Shown: positions 8,501 through 17,500 of the stretch, in pieces
Layout: the number at the start of each line of letters is the position of its first letter
How positions within the stretch are numbered: position 1 is the first letter of the stretch
Origin: a virus
Strand: one strand, 5' to 3'
Virus record (IMG/VR): IMGVR_UViG_3300020183_000289
Coordinates: 1-32,233 of that record
Length of the DNA stretch: 32,233 bases
Notes under the pieces: generated by a model
What the model saw: only the letters and a program-made list of their open reading frames with translations
Database searches by the model: none
Told to the model about the DNA's origin: nothing
Translations under genes and position numbers: made by a program

Positions 8501-11500
8501 GATGATTGGCTATACTCAATAGGCACAATCTCAGAAGTAATATAAGGATTCTGAGTATAAATTTGATCTGGATTTGAAAATAATCCAGATTTATGATTTG
8601 ATTTCGCAACTCTAAAACTTATAATATTTTTATCATCATATCTACCAATAACAGTTTCACCTACAGTGAATGCAGCAGATGCTCCGTAATTAGATAATGA
8701 TGCATCAATTGCTATCTCCAACAATTTAGGTATGAAATGCACTCCGCTACTGCCATCCAAAAATTGATAATATCTTTCATTTGGCCTTAAGTTTACTGCA
8801 GAAAATTCAACATTTCTAGACCTCATAAATGTTTCTGGTGCTGTTGATTCTAATCCATTAATAACCACACTAGCCACATCAACTTCTTGAGAATTTTCTA
8901 CAGATAAACTTTGAGATGTAGAAACATCTGTCTGTCCTGCTCTTCTAGGGTTTGGAACCCTAGATTCAATAGTGTTGAAGTTTTCTCTCACATCAGTTCT
9001 TGTTCTGGTATTGGTTACAAAAACTCTTCTATCTGGTAATTGTATTGTTCTAACCCAACTATCCCTTTGTGGTGATAATGTAATTTTTCCAGCATACACT
9101 ACAACGTGGAATGGATTGACATTTTCAACTTTTGTTGCTAATTTTTGCTCAATCCACCCAATACTTTCATATTTCAGTGTTACTACATTTCCAGTTTTTT
9201 GAACATTTTCGTCCAATAGCGCAAAATTAGTAGATAAATCTAAGTTTTCATCTGTAATTTGTTCTGCTGGTATAATTTGATTAGCAAGACTATTTTTAGA
9301 AATAAATGGTGTCAATACCTTGAGATTTTCATTAACTTCTACCCTTGACACTCTACGATTTAGTCTAGAATTATCTTTGAAATCATCAACAAAAAATCCT
9401 GTTCTAAATCTATCTGTATTATTGGCATCTCGTATTTGTAAAGTTGATGTATTCAATTCTAATAGAGACAAGGATGTTACCTTTTCTAAATTTTGAACTC
9501 TACCTTCAATTTTTCCAATATCTCTCATAGTATATCTTCTATTATCAACTAAAGAGAATTTTATGTCCCTGTGTGAATAAAGATATGGTGGAAGAAATAT
9601 TGTTGCTAATTCCATTACATCATCAGCAATAATTGGTGGTTTTGGATCTCTAGAAGAGGTACCTTTTTCTACAATAAATTCACCTAGTTTATTCAAGTAA
9701 ATCTTATCAATTCTTGGTAGATAATAACTATAACCAATAATAGTGGATTCTCCAGGAGATGCAATTACTTTTAATGATGATGAAAAATTTCTAGCCTCAA
9801 AGGCAAATGGTGATGTAGTAATTCCAGAAAATACATCAACATAAGGTCTAAAATCTATAGTATCAGATGCTCTAATAGATTGATTTTCTATAACAGGAAT
9901 ATCCTTTCCATAATCACCACCACTATTTGCATAACTAAGAACTGTAAACGCATGACCATTATCAGATGATGGAACTGAATAATAATCAAATATTATTGTT
10001 AATCTTCTAGATGGTTCAAAACCACCTGGATTTCTTTTTATTCTAGCATAATCATAATATTGACTTCTTTGCCCCTTATCTAACGTATAGTTATTAGTTA
10101 TATCTGTGTATGAACCTAAAAGAACGGTTTTTATATCAGTTGTAATTTTAGACTGCGTAAATGTTACTATTTCACCCTCAAGAAATCTTTCTTGATTTAA
10201 GTAAACAAATTCAACATTATTTGGCGATCCAGCTGGTTTAGAAACAATTCTAGCTATAGCTCCACTAGTGGCACCAATAATATTTTCACCAATTATAACA
10301 TTTGTTGTAACATTTATAATTACAGAAAACGATAATTGATCGAGAACTGGTGAAGAATTATCTAGGGATTCTAAAATAGCAACAACATTTGTTACATCTG
10401 GATAATTTAAGGAGATTTCATCGTCTTGAACTCTTAGTCCATAAAATTTATTATAGGTCAATCCATCATTTATGTTATTTCCTGCCGTTGTTCCAGATCC
10501 AACATATTTTGATCTAGTTACATTTAATACTTGACTTCTATTAAGATTTTTTATTTTAGTAACAATCGATGGTTTTATAAAAGATGCCGTTACTGCATCC
10601 ACAGTTTTTCCAACTGTAAGTCCGCTGAAAGATACTTGGTTAAGATTCAAATTAAATTTATCTGAAGTAAGTGTCTCTACAGTTCCATCACTATAAGTAA
10701 TAGAATATCGTTCTACATCAAAAGGTTGAAATAAAGCACCAACTAAATTAGTTGGGAGATTAAAATCATTTACACTCAATGATAATGTGGCTACACTAAG
10801 TGTAGTGTTTAGATTAGCTTGGGCTGTAAATGATAGCACAGAATTATTAAGATTTATACTTTCTATACTATTATTAGGTAATATGGAAAAAAGATATCCA
10901 TTCTTTTCATTTATTATTTTAGGTGAAATAATACTAAATGGACTTGAAATTGTTGTTGTAGAAATTCCACCATCACATACATTACTTACCGAAAGAACAG
11001 TTGCTACTCCAATGGATCTTCCATCTGGAGATATTGAAAGTATAGAATTGAATGTAGGTAGAGTAAATCCTGGTCTAGAATATCTAACTATATCTCCAAC
11101 TTTTAATCCAGAAAAAAGTTTACCATTAGCAGTTATAGTTGCTGGAACAATGGTCGTTCCTGCGATTGATACAAATTCATTTCCAGAAAATCCCCTTACA
11201 GGTTGTGTGAATAATTCCGTATCTGCAGTAAATGGCGCTGAATATCCAGAGATAGAAGTTGGTTGTATTACGGATTTTATATCTTTAGTGTTATATGCTC
11301 TGACTGTCTTAATACTACGGACGGTTGTAGTATTTCCATTGATTAATATTTGTTCTCCAGATATAAAAGTTCCCGAAGTTTGTGACAAGTAGATAATCAC
11401 TCCACTTCCAGCGGATACTGAATATCCGCTTGCACCACTACTCATTCCCTTAATATAAGCAGATATTGGAACTTCGGATGCGTTAACAGATGAATTTAAT

Positions 11501-12897
11501 TCAATTGATGTATATGTTTGAATATCGAATAAGTACAAATCCCAAGATGAACTAGGAGACAAGTATGGGGCATCCGTTAGATTATGATTATATACTCTCG
11601 CATATCCTATTGTAGTACCAGCGGCTACGCTGTCACCAGTTTTTCTTGCATCCTGCAAATAAATCACATTTTTTTGTAGGGGACTTCCATAAACATTGTT
11701 TATTCTAATCAAATTTCCCATTTCAAACGGAACTAGGGATGAAGGAACTACTTCAGTATCTCTAGGTTTCTCAACATCTATGATTGTAGATCCTATTCTT
11801 TCAATATCGTATCCTCTAACGTAAGCTTTTCCTGGAGAAAGTTTTATGCACATCAAATCATCTGATGGCTTGTTTCCAGATTCTGTTTTTTCGGTATCGA
11901 AAAATAATCCATCATTTCCTAATCTGTCATTTAGAGATTCATGAGCAGATATTTGAAATGGTTCAACAGTGTAATTACCAGACTCATCATAAGTTCTCTG
12001 TGCTAGATAATCCTTAAGAATATTATATTGTGTTTTATTCTCTACTTTTTGTAATTTTCCTTTTTTTACCCTTAAGATTTCAATAAAATCAGTATCATCT
12101 AAATCATCTAAAGATTTTTTAGTTAACGTAGTTGAAATTTTTAATCTATCTGCTCCAGGAGCTGCAAAGTTTGTAAATCCCTTTGCATTATCATATAAAG
12201 AAGAATCATCCTTAGAAGATGTAATTTCCTCAGACACTTTTAGTCCAATTCTATATGAAGAATTATTGATATATGGATCTAAAACTAAAGTTTGTTTATT
12301 TACCCTTACAAAAGTTCCTCTGATAAAATAAATCCCATCACTGATTGAAACTGCTGATCCAATTGAACTAGCATCATTAGAAATTAATGTGGAAAATATT
12401 GTTCCTGCATTGATAACTGTATTTCCATACGTAATATCTTCAGTACAATATAATTCTTCACCATCAAGAAATAAATTGAATTCGTTATTACTATCCGAAC
12501 TAATATACTTAACGAAAATAGTTGGGAACTCAATATTGATTTGGTTAGGTAATTCAATTGATTGAATTACTGCACTTATTCCTGAAGCTTGCCCTATGAT
12601 TGTTTTATTAATGAATTTGTCAAGGTATTCTGAAATTGGAATCCCAAAATTTAGAGAGTTTAATTTTACAGAGAAGAAATTATTGTCATAAGTCGTGCTT
12701 CCTGGGATAACAATAGAACCTTCCTTAAATATATTACTACCAAAAGTTTCAATCTGATTTTGTAAAATAGATTGTAAAGTATTTAACTCTCTAGTCTGTA
12801 TTGGTCTTCCTGGATTAAAAAGAACCTTATAATAATTTTTAGATGGATCAAAGTCATCAAAATATGGAGTTACATTTAGATTTGTTTTTTGAGCCAT
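5557..12897 (-). CDS. Giant tail/baseplate protein with DUF4815-like N-terminus (2446 aa)
   Basis: The N-terminus (about 1-90: LNVTPYFDDFDPSKNYYKVL, PIQTRELNTLQSILQNQIE, FGSNIFKEGS) is the hallmark of DUF4815-type structural proteins of T4-like marine phages. Further regions seen: GQTSGA-type beta units near the N-terminus, around residue 470 and near 880 and 1490; a conserved tail-protein block around 1600-1730 (DPLAQSFVVGG, then VFFAKKDPRNAPVTCEIRTI, FPYPIFLEPGNQYAVVLLAP); GxGY-type repeats around 1840-1920; an IKIDNEIVKYESV...TRGI unit around 2065; a calcium-loop-like DNDQDGFLD at 2373-2381; and a C-terminal block (EYQYTASDIGPFTGFTIKII, KDLRAIALA) common to this family. It starts 3 bases after the gp8 stop. 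It occupies the place of T4 gp9-gp12, so a baseplate-rim or fibre-attachment role is inferred. No enzymatic motif was seen. Confidence 0.88.
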   Translation of the reverse strand: MAQKTNLNVTPYFDDFDPSKNYYKVLFNPGRPIQTRELNTLQSILQNQIETFGSNIFKEGSIVIPGSTTYDNNFFSVKLNSLNFGIPISEYLDKFINKTIIGQASGISAVIQSIELPNQINIEFPTIFVKYISSDSNNEFNLFLDGEELYCTEDITYGNTVINAGTIFSTLISNDASSIGSAVSISDGIYFIRGTFVRVNKQTLVLDPYINNSSYRIGLKVSEEITSSKDDSSLYDNAKGFTNFAAPGADRLKISTTLTKKSLDDLDDTDFIEILRVKKGKLQKVENKTQYNILKDYLAQRTYDESGNYTVEPFQISAHESLNDRLGNDGLFFDTEKTESGNKPSDDLMCIKLSPGKAYVRGYDIERIGSTIIDVEKPRDTEVVPSSLVPFEMGNLIRINNVYGSPLQKNVIYLQDARKTGDSVAAGTTIGYARVYNHNLTDAPYLSPSSSWDLYLFDIQTYTSIELNSSVNASEVPISAYIKGMSSGASGYSVSAGSGVIIYLSQTSGTFISGEQILINGNTTTVRSIKTVRAYNTKDIKSVIQPTSISGYSAPFTADTELFTQPVRGFSGNEFVSIAGTTIVPATITANGKLFSGLKVGDIVRYSRPGFTLPTFNSILSISPDGRSIGVATVLSVSNVCDGGISTTTISSPFSIISPKIINEKNGYLFSILPNNSIESINLNNSVLSFTAQANLNTTLSVATLSLSVNDFNLPTNLVGALFQPFDVERYSITYSDGTVETLTSDKFNLNLNQVSFSGLTVGKTVDAVTASFIKPSIVTKIKNLNRSQVLNVTRSKYVGSGTTAGNNINDGLTYNKFYGLRVQDDEISLNYPDVTNVVAILESLDNSSPVLDQLSFSVIINVTTNVIIGENIIGATSGAIARIVSKPAGSPNNVEFVYLNQERFLEGEIVTFTQSKITTDIKTVLLGSYTDITNNYTLDKGQRSQYYDYARIKRNPGGFEPSRRLTIIFDYYSVPSSDNGHAFTVLSYANSGGDYGKDIPVIENQSIRASDTIDFRPYVDVFSGITTSPFAFEARNFSSSLKVIASPGESTIIGYSYYLPRIDKIYLNKLGEFIVEKGTSSRDPKPPIIADDVMELATIFLPPYLYSHRDIKFSLVDNRRYTMRDIGKIEGRVQNLEKVTSLSLLELNTSTLQIRDANNTDRFRTGFFVDDFKDNSRLNRRVSRVEVNENLKVLTPFISKNSLANQIIPAEQITDENLDLSTNFALLDENVQKTGNVVTLKYESIGWIEQKLATKVENVNPFHVVVYAGKITLSPQRDSWVRTIQLPDRRVFVTNTRTRTDVRENFNTIESRVPNPRRAGQTDVSTSQSLSVENSQEVDVASVVINGLESTAPETFMRSRNVEFSAVNLRPNERYYQFLDGSSGVHFIPKLLEIAIDASLSNYGASAAFTVGETVIGRYDDKNIISFRVAKSNHKSGLFSNPDQIYTQNPYITSEIVPIEYSQSSKILNIDTFSLSQEAQGKYSGYLKKGAVLVGQTSGAIAYVKDLKLIADNFGSVVGSFFLENPNQTPTPTVRITAGTKTFKLSSSPTNESPLPGSTFISSGETNYVSEGTIEYYRRIETQTTTRTNVRTLVINNVTTRTNFYDPLAQSFVVGGNIEAPSAINQSEDVNGAFLTAVDVFFAKKDPRNAPVTCEIRTIELGTPTRTILGEPVTLNPSQVNTSTDASVATKFTFPYPIFLEPGNQYAVVLLAPESDQYEVWIAEMGENTVNAASVGGAENVRYTRQFAIGRLYKSQNGSEWTPNDYQDMKFKLYKANFTASSGTAFFQNTTLDPSNGYVDTLSKNPLRTISRSLKVGISTVTDSAAIAQLNVGRKIGQSKNDFTFGYITGVGSSVSSVAISTAGTRYTSDASVNTISITGNGTGLVLGITTDSVGGISAVSVVSSGSGYQQGDVVGIVTSSVSTNTGTGAQLTVNAASFVDTLYLGNFIGEGFTTDGSSNLIYYNDSNVRVSWASTLFTSSSVLNSLSSGNVIAIDQLGHGMYALNNKITINNAKSTVPPVKIISPLTISSTSISVSAGSTTNFGSFEGHRVSALNPGYIKIDNEIVKYESVDATGTISGITRGIDSTIAVPHNLGSLIYKYELNGISLRRINKTHSISSLGVDIDNYYIQVERLVSGSVDRSSDKDSLNATLPSSPMVNFESNGSFGGDEVTATKNLLYTSIVPAYENIIPGTSTGITAKIRTVSGTSVDGNEVSFVDQGFEDVSINRENLLTSARIVCSKVNETEYLSAMPRNKSLITALTLSTTNPILSPLVFVNNCFSEFRSARFNNPVTNYDLDPRVNSLTDDPNAAYYVSNTILLEQPSSSLRVILSTFKHSSADIRVLYNLIRPDSSEVEQSFELFPGYDNLTIDNDQDGFLDVIDPSKNNGLSDFKVASSLNGEFKEYQYTASDIGPFTGFTIKIIFAGTNQVYYPIIKDLRAIALA

Positions 12898-12900
12898 TTT

Positions 12901-14496
12901 TTAGAATTCCAGGATAATTTTAACGTCTTCTTTTTGCCTAAGATTTCTTTCTACTAAAGGTCTATTATCAATGTAGATAATATCTCCAGATGTTTTATTT
13001 ATCTCTGGATTTGATAATCCATTTGTAAATTGCATTCCTAAATTTATGATACTAGAACCAACCACTGTAGTAATTCCAGAATAACCAGAGTCAATAGAAC
13101 CACTAAATCCACTTGTTTTTCCGACTATTGCGCTACCAGTTATACTAAATTTATTAGAAACCACGTTAGCAGAAGTTGTTACTCCAGTATAATCTGTTTG
13201 ATCATAAGGGACGGATCTTCTGTAGTAAAGAGATCTATCTTGGAAATATTTTAATACTTTAGTTGTACTATCAAAAGATGCAACGTATCCTACTGCTTTA
13301 TTACCATTACTCAGTGTCTGCTCAATTATTTCACCAACTTGTGGCGAATACACGTTTAGGCTAGATGCATTCATTTTTAATGCAAAGAGACTGGAGAATT
13401 CATTTTCTGTAAATATTTCTGTCGAAATAAATTTTGCAGGATTTTTTAATATTCCAATTTGGCAAAATTTAGTATCTACTGGAAAATCTTTTGTTGAATC
13501 ATCGAATCTAGCATACACTAATACTTTATCGGTTCCTAATTCTTTATAGATGTCAAATCCATGACCTCTAGATGGTGGAATAATAGGAATAAGTTTTGCT
13601 GGGTTTGGGATTGTTCCAGCTGGTTGTAAGATACCAAGATCTACAATACCATAGGTGTATCCTTGTCCTCCAGAAGTTACAATTGCATTTACTATTTCTC
13701 CATTAGCATTTGTGTCAATAAAAACTCTACCACCAGTGCCATTCCCTAAGATATCAACTTCTCCTGATGAATAACTAGATCCTCTATTATCAATATAAAC
13801 TTTCTTAATCTGGTTATTGTTTATTGAAGAGTCTCCATTTTCTCTAACGGATACAATCTGAGAATCTGTAGTTGTTGACCAATTATTAGGGACAGCAATA
13901 TATTCAGTGGAATCAAATTTAATTATATCACCAGGAGCAACCGTAAATAGATATTTCCAAAGATATCCATCACCACTTTCTCCAGCTTTAGATGGTTCCA
14001 AATCTGTAAATTTTGGTTCGTCTTGGGAAGAGTTTCCAGTTGTATTGATTCCAGAACTACCGTTATCTATACAGATATAGACTTTAAAATCTGAATTGAT
14101 CACATAATAGTTAGAATCATATAATCTAGATCTTTTAGTGATAGATGACAAATTAGAGGTACTATAGTCATGTCGATACATATCATATTTTACACCCCTT
14201 GTCCACTCAACTTTTCTTATAACTCTTCTTACATTTGCACTAATTATTTTTTTTCCAAAAATAGAAGTGTCTCCATTATGAGATAAGGAATCAAAATTAT
14301 CTACAGGATTGGGAACAACAGCGAGTGATGGATCTGGTATATCACTTCTATCCCAATTAGAATTCCTACCAAATCCAGGCTCTTCTGGATTTGGTAGACC
14401 AAGAAAAATATAATATGAGTTAGAAGAATTCTCAATAGAATCTACAAAATTAGATGTATTAATGATTCTAAATTGATCTGTTACTATTGCAGCCAT
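12901..14496 (-). CDS. 8: Baseplate wedge subunit (T4 gp8-like), enlarged
   Basis: A 531-aa protein; T4 gp8 is 334 aa. gp8 is a dimeric wedge component that links gp7, gp10 and gp6 in the baseplate. Matches to T4 gp8 are an N-terminal AIVTDQFRIINTSNFVDSI (T4 AIVTSKFRTEKMLNFYNSI), SNSYYIFLGLPNPEEP, VRRVIRKVEWTRGVKYDMYR, GDGYLWKYLFTVAPGDIIKF with EYIAVPNNW (T4 GDGYVWEYLFEIPPDV...EYIVVPWP), and the C-terminal GDIIYIDNRPLVERN...EDVKIILEF (T4 GEMIYMENRPPIIMA...EEINILFTF). The extra length includes repeat units of the type shared with gp14 and the giants (RGSSYSSGEVDILGNGTGG and SGGQGYTYGIVDLG at about 240-290; VGKTSGFSGSIDSGYSG near 465). It is the first gene after a late promoter at 14514-14521; no Shine-Dalgarno is visible. 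Confidence 0.92.
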   Translation of the reverse strand: MAAIVTDQFRIINTSNFVDSIENSSNSYYIFLGLPNPEEPGFGRNSNWDRSDIPDPSLAVVPNPVDNFDSLSHNGDTSIFGKKIISANVRRVIRKVEWTRGVKYDMYRHDYSTSNLSSITKRSRLYDSNYYVINSDFKVYICIDNGSSGINTTGNSSQDEPKFTDLEPSKAGESGDGYLWKYLFTVAPGDIIKFDSTEYIAVPNNWSTTTDSQIVSVRENGDSSINNNQIKKVYIDNRGSSYSSGEVDILGNGTGGRVFIDTNANGEIVNAIVTSGGQGYTYGIVDLGILQPAGTIPNPAKLIPIIPPSRGHGFDIYKELGTDKVLVYARFDDSTKDFPVDTKFCQIGILKNPAKFISTEIFTENEFSSLFALKMNASSLNVYSPQVGEIIEQTLSNGNKAVGYVASFDSTTKVLKYFQDRSLYYRRSVPYDQTDYTGVTTSANVVSNKFSITGSAIVGKTSGFSGSIDSGYSGITTVVGSSIINLGMQFTNGLSNPEINKTSGDIIYIDNRPLVERNLRQKEDVKIILEF

Positions 14497-14513
14497 ATAT
14501 TAGATTTTTTTTC

Positions 14514-14521
14514 TATTTATA
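14514..14521 (-). promoter_or_regulatory. T4-type late promoter box upstream of gp8
   Basis: TATAAATA on the minus strand, an exact match to the T4 late consensus. It overlaps the TAA stop codon of the 4491-aa gene and lies 17 bases before the gp8 ATG, which would leave a leader of only about 10 bases if the start site is at the usual distance. The leader contains a run of A and no Shine-Dalgarno. Confidence 0.75.
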
Positions 14522-17500
14522 TTGATTTTGTAAGTCCACCAGTATCTCTCAATCCAGTATCTCTTCTTTGAATGATTGGATATGTACTTAATCCAGAAGT
14601 AACTGTTTTTCCAGTAACCCCTATAGAAATTGGACTTGATGATCTCGTAAAGGCAGAAATTCTACCCCAAGTAAATCTTCCCGCTGGATTATTGAATGTC
14701 CCAGTAGTCACTATACCAACAACGCTAGTATTAGATTTGATGTTACATGTTGCAATTCCAGTTACTGAATCAAATGCATGTATGTAATAAATGTTATCCA
14801 GACAAGTTGTGCCAATTCCAATAATACTATCATCATGAGTATCAACAGAAGTTACTCCATTTCCAACTCTAGTATCGGTAATGTAAAGTGGGAATCCAGT
14901 TGTTAGTGTTGGGAATGTCAAAGGATCTCTAGATAAAGTAAATTTGAGTGCCAATGGAACGCCAATTCCAGTAGTAGTTGCAATGCCAACAATTTTACCA
15001 TCGTAACCATTCACAAGTTGTGCTTTTTTGATGAAATCAATAGATTCTTTGGGCAGTGAAACAATGACTTGAGGAGGCGCTGTATAAGTATATCCAAAAC
15101 CTGAGTTTGTAATTTGTGCTGTTGTTACAGAACCATTTACAATGGTAATAGATGCTGTTGCACTAGTACCGATTCCAACACCAATTCTCTTTGGTCGAGA
15201 TATTTTTATAGTTGCTGAAGTTGACAATCCACTACCATTTTGGTTGATAATTAATGATTGTATTGTTCCTGCTATAGAAACAAGGGCAGTTATTCCAGCA
15301 GAAACGGGATCATTATATTGATCGAGAATCACTGCACCAAATTCTGTTGGATTTTTTCCCTCATAATTGAAGAAATCAGCATTATCAACAAATAACACAG
15401 ATGAACTGGAACTAAGATCCTTAATTATTCTCGCCGCTGGATATATTTGAGTTTCTATAGAGTCTCTTGTTTTTGGAATTATAGTATTATTGATAAACAA
15501 ATCTGATTTTTGTTTAGTCCAAGCTAATGGACGTAAACGTGAAGCATCAATTCCATTTCCAAGATAAAGGTTTGTTTCTATCTTATCAGAAGCAACGATA
15601 TCAATAATTGTTCTTTTATCTTGTGAAACTGTATTTTGCAAATCTGTATTACTAGAGATAATCTGAACTTGATCTCCTGGTTTTATTGTTTCGACAACAT
15701 TAACAGATACTGAATCCTCATTAGCTGTGCCAAGATAGAAAAATACAGAAATATTATCTTCTGGTTTTGGTGGGAAATTGAAGACGAATGATGTTCCACC
15801 ATCAAATGTGTATGCTTTTTTGGGTTCTTGTATAGCACCATTGATAAAAATTACTAGTAGCGCGTCAAAATCAATTAATTGAGAATCTAAATCATTGGCA
15901 TTTGTTTCAAAACTTAGAAGTTGATTTTTGTAAAATAATGGGAATCTTGTTCTTACACCATCTTGATAATTCTTAATTGAATCAATGTAATTGAGCTCAC
16001 CAAATTGCCAAGATGCAAAACTATCATTGTAAATATCAACAACAGTAAGTTCAAATGGAACCAGAGGTTCTGCAAGTCCCTTGGCAGTCACTAGTCCTAC
16101 TGGTCTAAATTTATCACCCCTTCTAAATCCATATCCAGGTCTCTTAATTTTGAATCCACTAATTTCAAATACTGAACCAGCAACACCCACTTTACTTTGT
16201 GGTAAAGTTCCCAAACCAATTGCGTTAGTTACAATACCAACAAGAGATCCAATTGCAGAAGCGATATCTGCACAATCATTTGAATTATAAACTCCAGCAA
16301 CTCCAGAAACATCTCCTGTAATCGTTAGATCAAAGTTTTGTGGTAGTGATGAATGTTCTGAAATGATAATTGAAGTTGTGATAGCGACTGAATTTAGAGA
16401 TAATTTATCAATAAAAATAGTTCCAATTCCAATGGAGGAAATTTTGGTATCGTATTGAATGACGTTTGGTAATGATCTAACTTGTTTATTAATTGTAAGA
16501 CCAGTAGTATCAATACCAGTTATACTTGTCGTTGTAATACCAATGGTCGCTGATACAGAGTTACCAACACCAATATTTTTCATCACATCAATTGCGAAAT
16601 CTCTTGCTTTATCATAAGCAAAAACTGATTGTTCCTCTTCGCCAGCAAGATATCCGTTATCAATATAGATTTTTCCAGCATCATATACTTTGTTATTTCC
16701 ACCAAACTGTAAGTTGAATGCAAGAGATTCAAGAACTAATTGAATATCGTCTGTGCAATTTTGATTTCCCCCTGGAATAGAGAATCCAGGGAAAGCTTGT
16801 AATGTTTCACCAACTGCTTCCTCTGCAATTAATAGTTTGTTTGCCTTAATCAATGTAGCAGCATCGGCAGCTTTATTAGAAACACTGATAGGATCTCTAT
16901 CAGATACACCAACCTCAAGATCTAGTAAAAGACCTATTCCAGTTTCTGTAGTGGTTCCAATACCAACCCTAAATGTGCCCTCTACGCTTACATTATCATA
17001 ACATGGGGGTCGAACAAATATTGTTGGAGAAACATAACCACTACCACCACTAACTACGTTGAATGTCAATGTCCCACCAGCACCAACAGTTGCAGTAATA
17101 GATGCTGCGGTTCCAGTATGGGATGGATCTGTAATAGCAACCGAAACTTGACCATTATAACCAGATCCAAAACTACCTGATTGTTGTACTTGTGTTCTTG
17201 TCGATGGTAAAGTTCCAAGTCCAATCGCATTGGTTACAATACCAACTAGAGAACCTATAGAAGAAGAAATATCAGCACAATCATTAGAATTATAAACTCC
17301 AGCAACTCCAGAAACATCTCCTGTAATTGTCAGGTCAAAATATTGTGGTAAAGTTGAATATTGTGAAATGATAATTGAAGTTGTGATAGCGACTGAATTT
17401 AAAGATACTTTATTGATAAAAATACTTCCAATTCCAATAGAAGAAATTTTGGTATCGTATTGAATTAGATTTGGTAAAGATCTTACTTGTTTTCCAATGG

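Noticed and set aside
10787-11392. 201-aa open frame on the plus strand
   Set aside because: It lies wholly inside the 2446-aa gene on the other strand, starts without a ribosome-binding site, and its composition is the mirror of that gene's codons.
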